Positions 15,004 to 20,875 of a stretch of 20,875 nucleotides of DNA are shown one piece after another (within the stretch, counting starts at the first letter, position 1; each line of letters starts with the position of its first letter). Where the stretch lies: the NCBI GenBank assembly GCA_013286075.1, contig JABDGJ010000019.1, forward strand, positions 1-20,875, read 5' to 3'. Made by a program: the position numbers and the translations under genes. Origin of the DNA: Chlamydiota bacterium. Its GTDB lineage: Bacteria > Chlamydiota > Chlamydiia > Chlamydiales > Parachlamydiaceae. The notes under the pieces are model-generated. The model worked only from the letters and a program-made list of their open reading frames with translations. It did no database searches and was not told where the DNA came from.

Positions 15004-17048
15004 ACGAAGATAACCAACCCAATCCAGATGAACTACTAAAAGCTGTGCAAGCAGAAGAAAACAAAACAAAATCGGGAAAGTTGAAAATATTTTTCGGAAT
15101 GTCTGCTGGCGTTGGAAAAACCTATGCGATGCTGGAAGAAGCGAATCGAAAATTTGCAGAAGGGGTCAATGTCGTTGTAGGAGTCATTAATACTCACGGG
15201 CGCAAAGAAACAGAAGGGATGTTGAAAGAGATACCCATTATCCCAGAAAAAAAAGTTACATATAAGGAATCTATTTTTGAAGAAATGGATTTGGAAAAAA
15301 TCATCGAAATAAACCCCTCTCTTGTCCTCGTCGATGAGCTGGCTCATACAAACGTTCCAGGATCCAATTACGCGAAAAGATGGCAAGATGTGATCGAATT
15401 ATTGGATAAAGGAATTGATGTCTATACCACACTCAACGTACAACATATAGAGAGTCGAAAAGACTTAGTCGAAAGTTTCGCAGAAATTCAAGTTCGAGAA
15501 ACAGTACCCGATCTCATTCTTGAGCGAGCAACAAGTATTGAACTGATTGATATTTCTCCTGAACAACTGTTACAACGGCTAAAAGAAGGAAAAGTGTATC
15601 TTGGAAATCAGTCAAAATTAGCAGCGCAAAATTTTTTTAAAATTGATACTTTAACTGCCCTTCGAGAAATTGCTCTTCGCTTTACTGCTGAAAAAGTGGA
15701 TCACGATCTACATTCGATTCTTTCTCGAGGAAAAGGATGGAAAACAAGGGAAAAGTTGATGGTGGGAATTAGCCCTAATCCCCGTTCACAACAACTCATA
15801 CGAAGAACGAGAAGAAGAGCTTTCGAATTAGACTCTCCTTGGGTAGCAGTGTATGTAGACACAAACGCCGTGCTAACAGATGAGGAACAGAGCCAATTAA
15901 ATGAAAATTTAGCTCTTGCAAAAGACCTAGGAGCAGAAGTCATCACAACTTTAGACAATGATATTGCAACAGGTCTACAAAGCATTGCAAAATCTAAAAA
16001 TGTGACACAGCTCATTTTAGGTCATCCAGACCCCTCTCCGATTTTCAATTTTTTTCGCAAAAATTTCATCATGCATCTCGGAGAAAAAAATCCTCAGTTG
16101 GATTTAGTTATCTTGCGAGCAGAGAAGAGGAAAATGACAAGAGCTTTTGCTCAAATCAAAAAAAATACAGTGTATGAATATTGCCTTGCGATTTTCACCT
16201 CGTTGGCAATCTTAGGTATTGGATTTTTGTCTTTGTCTTTTTTAGGGTATAAGTCGATTGGTCAAATTTTCCTACTTGGAATTTTATTTCTCAGTTTTTT
16301 TGTGGGACCTGGACCCATTTTTTTAGCTGCTCTATTGAGTACTATCTTTTGGAATTTCTTTTTTATGCCTCCTCTCATGTCTTTTGCCCTACCTCACGGA
16401 GAAGATCTTATCCTCACCATCATTTATTTTTGTACAGCAGCTATTTTGGGAATTTCAACGGTGAATATTAGAAGACAAGATAGGATATTAAAAATTCGGG
16501 AAAAAAAAGTACTGCACCTCTATGAAATTGAAAAAGAAATTATCCTCGCACAAGATTTTCACACACTTCGACAAACCGTTTCTGATCATTTGGCAACAAT
16601 TTTTGATGGCAAATTCGATCTATTAATGAAAAATCAAAGTGAGGAAAAATCACTCCTTTTTGATAGTTTTCTTCCATCTCTACAAGAAGAAAAGGAACAA
16701 GGCGTTGCTTTATGGACCTATCAAAATGGAAAAAATGCAGGATGGTCTACTTCTGTTCTGCCATCCGCAAAAGGGTTTTACATTCCCATTCAATTTCTAA
16801 AAAATACCCTTGGGGTTCTGGCTTATTTTCCAACAAAGAAAAAACCTCTTTCTCTTACGGAAATGAATTTCTTATATACCGTATGCCAACAAGTGGCTTC
16901 TTACATCAATCGATTTCTCTTCACAGAAGAAATGAGCGCTGCGAGATATTCAAATCAATTGGAAAAATTTCGGATTTCCATTCTCAAGTCCGTTTCAAAT
17001 CAGTTCAATATTTCTCTCAACGATCTTCAAAAAAAAATTCACAATTAG
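15000..17048 (+). CDS. kdpD: KdpD-type sensor lacking the histidine kinase domain
   Basis: A 682-aa protein, where complete KdpD is about 890-900 aa. Present in order: the N-terminal KdpD domain with Walker A GMSAGVGKTYAML (33-45) and VLVDELAHTNVPG (109-121), a USP-like domain (about 250-375), the DUF4118 four-helix membrane domain (about 390-490), and a GAF-like region (about 515-635). The protein then ends in what should be the DHp helix: FRISILKSVSNQFNISLNDL aligns with the usual pattern of S-H-D/E-L-R-T-P-L, but N667 takes the place of the phosphorylated His and the stop follows 15 residues later. No catalytic ATPase domain follows in any frame up to 17059, so it is probably stably truncated rather than split. 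No kdpE is nearby. ATGA overlaps kdpC. It may act as a non-kinase regulator, as inferred for other short KdpD proteins. Confidence 0.9.
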   Translation: MNEDNQPNPDELLKAVQAEENKTKSGKLKIFFGMSAGVGKTYAMLEEANRKFAEGVNVVVGVINTHGRKETEGMLKEIPIIPEKKVTYKESIFEEMDLEKIIEINPSLVLVDELAHTNVPGSNYAKRWQDVIELLDKGIDVYTTLNVQHIESRKDLVESFAEIQVRETVPDLILERATSIELIDISPEQLLQRLKEGKVYLGNQSKLAAQNFFKIDTLTALREIALRFTAEKVDHDLHSILSRGKGWKTREKLMVGISPNPRSQQLIRRTRRRAFELDSPWVAVYVDTNAVLTDEEQSQLNENLALAKDLGAEVITTLDNDIATGLQSIAKSKNVTQLILGHPDPSPIFNFFRKNFIMHLGEKNPQLDLVILRAEKRKMTRAFAQIKKNTVYEYCLAIFTSLAILGIGFLSLSFLGYKSIGQIFLLGILFLSFFVGPGPIFLAALLSTIFWNFFFMPPLMSFALPHGEDLILTIIYFCTAAILGISTVNIRRQDRILKIREKKVLHLYEIEKEIILAQDFHTLRQTVSDHLATIFDGKFDLLMKNQSEEKSLLFDSFLPSLQEEKEQGVALWTYQNGKNAGWSTSVLPSAKGFYIPIQFLKNTLGVLAYFPTKKKPLSLTEMNFLYTVCQQVASYINRFLFTEEMSAARYSNQLEKFRISILKSVSNQFNISLNDLQKKIHN

Positions 17049-17058
17049 GTGTCTATAT

Positions 17059-17238
17059 ATGACAAAATACAGCAAAAAATCGCAAGAAACCGTAAAAGAA
17101 GCGATGCATAAAATGAAGGAAGGAAAGCTAGAATCGGGAAAAAGTCATAAAAAAGTAACAAATCCAAAGCAAGCTATAGCCATAGGTCTTTCCGAGGCAA
17201 GAAAAAAAGGGGCCAAGGTTCCTAGGGCGGGTCGTTAA
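17059..17238 (+). CDS. Small basic DUF6496-like protein, 59 aa
   Basis: The protein begins MTKYSKKSQETVKEAMHKMK, continues through a Gly/Lys/Ser linker and KQAIAIGLSEARKKGAKVP, and ends in RAGR. This is the pattern of a small, widespread, Lys-rich family I remember as DUF6496, of unknown function and possibly nucleic-acid binding. The N-terminal 20 residues and the QAIAIGLSEARKKG helix are the recognisable part. The ATG is 10 nt after the kdpD stop, with AGG at 17046-17048, so it is likely in the kdp transcript. The last four codons and the TAA coincide with the left tip of a palindromic element (17222 onward), so the C-terminal residues may come from that insertion. Confidence 0.75.
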   Translation: MTKYSKKSQETVKEAMHKMKEGKLESGKSHKKVTNPKQAIAIGLSEARKKGAKVPRAGR

Positions 17239-17390
17239 TTGATAATAAACCTTTATTCAAGTTCTTTCCAAGCGGGTGATAACGTTGCTTCATAGGCAAT
17301 ATTCAAAGATATGGCCTATGAAGCAACGTTATCACCCGCTTGAGAAATCATCTTGAATAGAGGCTATTAGCAATTGACGACGCGCCCTAA
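17222..17390. repeat. Palindromic MITE-like element, about 169 bp
   Basis: Outer arms 17222-17269 and 17342-17390 are imperfect reverse complements, beginning CTAGGGCGGGTCGT at the left and ending ACGACGCGCCCTAA at the right. They continue into an inner perfect 28-bp stem, 17270-17297 with 17314-17341 (core GGGTGATAACGTTGCTTCAT). The 16-nt loop includes AATATTCAAAGATATG. The element has no coding capacity. It lies between the DUF6496-like gene and fabI. Confidence 0.85.
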
Positions 17391-17408
17391 GAAAAAAGTT
17401 AAAAAATA

Positions 17409-17437
17409 TTGCAATAAGCAATAAGAAATGATATTCT
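17409..17437 (+). promoter_or_regulatory. Candidate promoter for fabI
   Basis: TTGCAA (17409-17414) and TATTCT (17432-17437) have 17-nt spacing, located after the palindromic element and about 48 nt before the fabI ATG. GCAATAA is directly repeated at 17411 and 17418. Both boxes match consensus at four of six positions only. Confidence 0.35.
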
Positions 17438-17484
17438 TTCCTCTCATAACCATAAAGCTATCTACATAGTTTATTAAAAAAAAT

Positions 17485-18381
17485 ATGTTACAAATTAACC
17501 TTACGGGAAAGAAAGCGTTCATTGCCGGAATTGGTGATGACCAAGGATTTGGATGGGCAATCGCAAAAGCTCTTGCAGAGGCTGGCGCGACTCTTCTCAT
17601 AGGGACATGGACCCCTGTCCTTAAAATTTTTACAACGAGCCTACAGGCAGGAAAGTTTGATGCTTCTCGCCGATTGTCCAATGGGTCCTTAATGGAATTT
17701 GCCAAAATATATCCTCTTGACGCTTCTTTTGATTTCCCTGAAGATGTTCCTTCCGATATCCAAGAAAATAAACGATACAAAGATGTAGGTGGATATACAA
17801 TATCTGAAGTTGCGAAAGCCATCGGGCAAGATTTTGGAAAGATAGACATTTTCATCCATTCTCTGGCGAATGCCCCCGAAGTCCGAAAACCCCTCTTAGA
17901 AACAAGCAGAAAAGGGTATCTAGCAGCCTTAAGTTCCTCTTCCTATTCTTTCATTAGTTTACTTTCTCATCTATTGCCGCATATGAATGAAGGCGGTGCG
18001 ACTCTTTCTCTGACTTATATTGCTTCAGAACGGGTCATTCCAGGATATGGTGGAGGAATGAGCTCTGCCAAAGCTGCTTTGGAAAGCGACACGCAAACAT
18101 TAGCTTGGGAAGTCGGTCGAAAAAATAAAATTCGGGTGAATACAATTTCTGCCGGCCCGTTAGGAAGTCGCGCGGCAACTGCAATAGGATTTATCGATCA
18201 AATGATTGCTTATTCCCAAGAAAATGGACCTCTACAAAAAGAACTATTAGCATCCGAGATTGGAAATGTGGCGGCGTTCCTTTGTTCTCCCCTCGCATCT
18301 GCCATCACTGGATCAATTGTGTATGTCGACAATGGCTTACATACTATGGGACTTGCCTCAGATAGTCGTTCCCTTTCATGA
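17485..18381 (+). CDS. fabI: Enoyl-[acyl-carrier-protein] reductase [NADH], plant/chlamydial type
   Basis: Catalyses the last reduction of each type II fatty-acid elongation cycle (trans-2-enoyl-ACP to acyl-ACP, using NADH). The 298-aa protein shows the FabI nucleotide loop [20 protein letters not shown] (8-27), a long insert (about 45-105) typical of plant and chlamydial enzymes and absent from short E. coli-type Fab[12 protein letters not shown], and the active-site segment [21 protein letters not shown]188 and K196 in that segment show the Y-x7-K spacing of the plant type, and Y178 is the other conserved Tyr. The end [12 protein letters not shown] is also typical. There is no clear ribosome site before ATG 17485. 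Its TGA stop overlaps the next gene's ATG. Confidence 0.95.
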   Translation: MLQINLTGKKAFIAGIGDDQGFGWAIAKALAEAGATLLIGTWTPVLKIFTTSLQAGKFDASRRLSNGSLMEFAKIYPLDASFDFPEDVPSDIQENKRYKDVGGYTISEVAKAIGQDFGKIDIFIHSLANAPEVRKPLLETSRKGYLAALSSSSYSFISLLSHLLPHMNEGGATLSLTYIASERVIPGYGGGMSSAKAALESDTQTLAWEVGRKNKIRVNTISAGPLGSRAATAIGFIDQMIAYSQENGPLQKELLASEIGNVAAFLCSPLASAITGSIVYVDNGLHTMGLASDSRSLS

Positions 18382-19010
18382 GTAAATCCTTTTTTCCTTC
18401 CATTTATCTCGTCCGGCATGGGGAAACAGATTGGAATGTAGAAAGGCGACTGCAAGGACAGACAGATATTGCATTAAATACAACAGGGATTTCTCAGGCA
18501 ATGCGACTCGCAGAGGAGCTACGCCATATCCCATTCGCACAAGCCTTTTCTTCCGACCTTTCCCGAGCTTTCCAAACAGCCAGCCTCCTTGTCGATTCTC
18601 GAAATATCCCCGTTATGAAAGCTGTTGAATTGCGAGAAAGGAACGCTGGAAGCTTGGAAGGATTGCCCATTCATGAAGTCAATGCCAAGATGCGGACATT
18701 TTTTCTTTCTGAACAAGCATCTCATAAAGAGAGTTACATGAAATCTGCATGGCATCCAGAAATGGAAACTTCGCAATCCGTCTTAGACCGAGTCACACGA
18801 TTTTTAAATGCTCATATCCCATCCACAATGGATAAACCTATTCTCGTTGTCTCCCACGGGTTTGTTCTACGCTCTTTTCTCGATGATTTCTCTTTTATGC
18901 CTGGGTGCCGTTGGGTCATTGAAAACTGTGGGTTTTTAAAAATTACGATAGAAGGAAATACCACTCATCTCATCGATTCTTTTGGTGTAACCCAACAACC
19001 TATCCTCTAA
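18378..19010 (+). CDS. Histidine phosphatase (phosphoglycerate mutase-like) family protein
   Basis: A 210-aa branch-1 histidine phosphatase. The phosphorylated His lies in [11 protein letters not shown] (R13-H14-G15), the acidic residue in [11 protein letters not shown], and the second His in [10 protein letters not shown]. Family members act as cofactor-dependent phosphoglycerate mutases or as phosphatases such as CobC/RNase HI-fused types. The short length and ERNAG-like motif favour a phosphatase rather than glycolytic mutase, but the substrate cannot be read. It overlaps fabI by ATGA. The stop TAA is the base at which the 19010 palindromic element begins. It ends convergently with the SDR gene, across that element. 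Confidence 0.9.
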   Translation: MSKSFFPSIYLVRHGETDWNVERRLQGQTDIALNTTGISQAMRLAEELRHIPFAQAFSSDLSRAFQTASLLVDSRNIPVMKAVELRERNAGSLEGLPIHEVNAKMRTFFLSEQASHKESYMKSAWHPEMETSQSVLDRVTRFLNAHIPSTMDKPILVVSHGFVLRSFLDDFSFMPGCRWVIENCGFLKITIEGNTTHLIDSFGVTQQPIL

Positions 19011-19175
19011 GAGGGTATTTTGTAATTCTAATAAACCTTGATTCGAATTTTTTTCCCCTAGGAGCCAGTGGGTGTGAGCAGGACAATATTGATTAATATG
19101 GCCTGCTCACACCCACTGGCTCCTAGGGAGAAAATAATTTCGAAGCAAGGCTATTATAATTACAAAACACCCTCT
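19010..19175. repeat. Palindromic MITE-like element, about 166 bp
   Basis: The element has tips AGAGGG (19010-19015) and CCCTCT (19170-19175). Imperfect outer arms (19010-19055 and 19129-19175) flank a perfect 27-bp inner stem, 19056-19082 with 19102-19128 (core GGAGCCAGTGGGTGTGAGCA). The loop CAATATTGATTAATATGG resembles that of the element at 17222, while the inner stem is unrelated. It separates two convergent genes and may serve as a bidirectional transcript end. Confidence 0.87.
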
Positions 19176-19185
19176 AAATGACAAG

Positions 19186-19884
19186 CTAGAGCGACAGTCC
19201 ACCAGCTACTTCGATGTTTTGACCTGTGATATAAGAACTTTCTGGAGCCAATAAAAATGTCACCACGCGGCAAATTTCTTCAAAATAGGCTGGACGATGC
19301 ATGGGAAGAGAGTGATGGTCAACCGACTCGACAAGTTCTCCCGGAGAGACCATATTGACCCGTACCCGTTGAGGGGCCAATTCCTTCGCTAAAGAGCGAG
19401 TAAAACTCCACAACCCTTCTTTGGTCATCATATAAGCTGTTGCATAAGTACTTGCTATTTTTTTTGTTAAACCAGCTGTACCTATGTTAATGATTTGACC
19501 TTGGTGTCGAATGATTGAATCCGCTAGGAATTGACTCAAAAAAACAGGACTCAATAAATTGACTTGGTAAAGAGATAACCATTCAGAAAAGGGGGTGCGT
19601 AAAGGAGAACCAACGAAGTAATTCCCTACGTTATTCACCAAATGAATTGTATCTGAAAACTCCTGAAGATAATTTTTCGCGAATACTTCTACGAGTTTTG
19701 GAGAGCTAAAATCTCCTTGTATCACCTGGGCTTCTGTCCCTAAAGACCGACATTCTTTGGCTACTTCTAACGCCTTCTCTTTGTTCGTGCGGTAATGAAT
19801 CGCAATTCGATGCTTTTCTTTTGCTAAAGCAATGCAAAGAGCCGCTCCTAATCCTTTTGCTCCTCCCGTGACTAATGTCCACAT
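19186..19884 (-). CDS. Short-chain dehydrogenase/reductase, possibly pterin-related
   Basis: A 232-aa classical SDR. The NAD(P) loop is TGGAKGLG (6-13), followed by H30-Y31-R32, where R32 suggests NADPH preference. NNVG is at 84-87, the YxxxK pair is Y151/K155 in AYMMTKEGL, and the C-terminal signature is SYITGQNIEVAGGLSL. The catalytic Ser expected 13 residues before Tyr is not there: the strand reads INIGTAGLTKK, offering only Thr136. Pteridine reductases and FolM also deviate at this site, and the gene directly follows the folB-like gene (stop TGA adjacent to the ATG). A dihydropterin or dihydromonapterin reductase role is therefore plausible inference. A FabG-like or other reductase role remains possible. 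Confidence 0.85.
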   Translation of the reverse strand: MWTLVTGGAKGLGAALCIALAKEKHRIAIHYRTNKEKALEVAKECRSLGTEAQVIQGDFSSPKLVEVFAKNYLQEFSDTIHLVNNVGNYFVGSPLRTPFSEWLSLYQVNLLSPVFLSQFLADSIIRHQGQIINIGTAGLTKKIASTYATAYMMTKEGLWSFTRSLAKELAPQRVRVNMVSPGELVESVDHHSLPMHRPAYFEEICRVVTFLLAPESSYITGQNIEVAGGLSL

Positions 19885-20229
19885 TCAGTCAATCCCTTTT
19901 TCAAATTCTACGTACACGTAAGCCGCTCCTAGAATTGCTTTAGGTTTTTGTATCGATACCTGAGCCCAAGTAATAGGAAATTTCGCAAGGCATATCTCCA
20001 CCGTATCTACAGCAAATTTTTCAAGCAAATAATATTCATTCTGTGCAAGTTGATTACATATTTCCGCCAATGCCACATAGTCTACAGTATCCTCTAATTT
20101 CTCCGATTTTGCCGCCGCAGATAGATCTATTCTCACTTTTACATTAATAAAAATTGTTTGTTTTTCTATCCGCTCTTCTGGCAAATCTCCAATGATACAC
20201 GAAATTTGGTATTGATGAATTCCAATCAT
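19885..20229 (-). CDS. folB: Dihydroneopterin aldolase/epimerase family protein (FolB/FolX)
   Basis: A 114-aa protein of the tunnel-fold (T-fold) DHNA family, at normal length. Shared pattern: the conserved IIGDLPEERIEKQTIFINV beginning with acidic E18-E19, DTVDYVALAEICNQ with Y51, LLEKFAVDTVEICLAKFP with E70, and the catalytic Lys region SIQKPKAILGAAYVYVE with K95. FolB cleaves dihydroneopterin to 6-hydroxymethyl-dihydropterin and glycolaldehyde in folate synthesis; the FolX relative epimerises the triphosphate. Sequence cannot separate the two, so the symbol is provisional. It is the first gene of the minus-strand unit, with the SDR gene directly after it, and is divergent from the FliO-like gene. 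Confidence 0.88.
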   Translation of the reverse strand: MIGIHQYQISCIIGDLPEERIEKQTIFINVKVRIDLSAAAKSEKLEDTVDYVALAEICNQLAQNEYYLLEKFAVDTVEICLAKFPITWAQVSIQKPKAILGAAYVYVEFEKGID

Positions 20230-20258
20230 GAGGTTTCTCAGTTTTAGGTAGACGTAAA

Positions 20259-20288
20259 TTGATTGCTTTGGATAAGTTCGTCTATAAT
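20259..20288 (+). promoter_or_regulatory. Promoter-like sequence for the FliO-like gene
   Basis: TTGATT (20259-20264) and TATAAT (20283-20288) with 18-nt spacing lie about 30 nt before the ATG at 20318, in the divergent gap with folB. Confidence 0.55.
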
Positions 20289-20317
20289 AATAACACCACT
20301 TTGGATTAGATACGAAA

Positions 20318-20737
20318 ATGAATTTCTTATTTCGATTCTTTATTTTCTTTTTTCTTACCTCCCTTACCCATTTATCCGCAGAACAAACATCTCAAGAAAC
20401 TTCTACATATGATACACACGACGAGGGCAATGTGTTGGATAATTGGAATACAAATTCCGTGGAACCTCAGTCATTCCAAGAAAAATTTATTAATATGCTT
20501 GTAATACTTGGACTATTGATTGCCTTCATGTTTCTGGCTTCCTGGGCCTTAAAAAAAATGATGAAATCGAAAGTATCCCAAATCAATGCAGGCAATTTGA
20601 TTAAACTACTGGAAACGCGATATCTATCAACAAGAGTGACGATTCATCTATTAGAAATAGATGGAAAAAAATACATCATTGCGGAATCCCCCACAGCAGT
20701 TACTTCACTCGATCACAACGAATCTAAAAGAATATAA
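20318..20737 (+). CDS. FliO/SctO-like flagellar-type export membrane protein
   Basis: A 139-aa protein with a signal-peptide-like N-terminus (FLFRFFIFFFLTSLTHLSA), a polar acidic linker (about 23-50), one membrane helix (MLVILGLLIAFMFLASWALKK), and a short cytoplasmic domain (about 85-135) with GNLIKLLETRYLSTRVTIHL and IDGKKYIIAESP. This matches FliO, an accessory factor for FliP assembly in the flagellar export apparatus (the helix with ASW-K-K and the L...LS.K/R...L.EV...Y pattern). No other flagellar or type III gene lies in the window. Chlamydiae keep a few flagellar export homologues without a flagellum, and that is the likely context here. The start has only GGAT as a ribosome site. A lipoprotein gene follows after 11 nt. 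Confidence 0.75.
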   Translation: MNFLFRFFIFFFLTSLTHLSAEQTSQETSTYDTHDEGNVLDNWNTNSVEPQSFQEKFINMLVILGLLIAFMFLASWALKKMMKSKVSQINAGNLIKLLETRYLSTRVTIHLLEIDGKKYIIAESPTAVTSLDHNESKRI

Positions 20738-20748
20738 TTGGTATATTT

Positions 20749-20875
20749 ATGCTTAAATATTTGCTCGCACTTATGGTCTGTTTAACAACGGTAAGCTGCT
20801 ATCGAATGCCAGGAGAAAATGACTTCTCTGTAGTACCTACAACAAATAATCCTGCCATAACCTTGGAAAAATCGC
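20749..20875 (+). CDS. Lipoprotein, 3' partial (runs off the window)
   Basis: Forty-two codons are visible: signal MLKYLLALMVCLTTVSC with a Cys at 17 after Val-Ser, a slightly relaxed lipobox (T-V-S-C), then YRMPGENDFSVVPTTNNPAI. The mature protein would be lipid-anchored. It starts 11 nt after the FliO-like gene and is probably in the same transcript. The rest of the sequence lies outside the window, so no family can be assigned. Confidence 0.65.
   Translation, partial: MLKYLLALMVCLTTVSCYRMPGENDFSVVPTTNNPAITLEKS

Noticed and set aside
15036..15386. Antisense open frame within kdpD
   Set aside because: Mirrors the codon pattern of the Walker-containing KdpD domain; no start signals.
17222..19175. 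CRISPR array or integron attC sites
   Set aside because: The copies are over 1.6 kb apart, palindromic throughout, and not in a regular array. No cas or integrase gene is present.

Overview
The window looks like a chromosomal stretch from an environmental (amoeba-associated) member of the Chlamydiota, roughly 38-40 % GC by eye. Pointers are the plant/chlamydial-type enoyl-ACP reductase, a FliO/type III export homologue without flagellar genes nearby, a two-helix hairpin protein resembling chlamydial inclusion-membrane proteins, and several small lineage-specific orphans. The assignment to phylum is inference; genus cannot be read from the sequence.

Layout. 1-848: C-terminal part of a coiled-coil / two-TM protein (candidate Inc protein), then a 24-bp-arm palindrome and a tandem 20/21-nt repeat. 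1041-2965: CNNM/CorC-HlyC transporter-like protein and an MCFSA-type multispanning membrane protein. 3074-4047: orphan soluble protein convergent with a two-gene minus-strand unit (secreted Tyr/Gln-rich protein, then a small membrane protein). 4162-4728: exported cyclophilin. 4735-4945: composite of palindromic repeat ends plus a hairpin. 8209-4952 (minus): FUSC-type inner-membrane protein followed by a REC-HPt-degenerate GGDEF protein. 8351-9517: DUF892 ferritin-like protein plus AhpD-like carboxymuconolactone decarboxylase family protein. 10436-9477 (minus): membrane-anchored protein with kinase-like motifs. 10644-17048: kdpABC and a kdpD that stops inside the dimerisation/phosphoacceptor helix, so it has no histidine kinase; no kdpE is present. 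17059-17238: a 59-aa basic DUF6496-like protein. 17485-19010: fabI overlapping a histidine phosphatase gene. 20229-19186 (minus): folB-like dihydroneopterin aldolase followed directly by a short-chain dehydrogenase. 20318-end: FliO-like protein and the start of a lipoprotein gene.

The Kdp block is a tightly packed P-type K+ ATPase operon (1-nt and 6-nt gaps, then a 4-nt ATGA overlap) whose sensor retains the N-terminal KdpD, USP and DUF4118 parts but has lost the catalytic kinase half. FolB plus the SDR suggest pterin chemistry; DUF892 plus the AhpD-like protein suggest stress/redox defence.

The most unusual non-coding signal is a family of about 166-169 bp palindromic, MITE-like elements at gene ends (17222-17390, 19010-19175 and a tip-to-tip composite at 4735-4841). 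The outer arms and loop are related between copies, while the inner 27-28 bp stem differs between copies but is perfectly self-complementary within each copy. One copy supplies the last codons and stop of the DUF6496-like gene. No rRNA, tRNA, CRISPR array, transposase gene or prophage was seen. No stretch over 300 bases lacks a gene.
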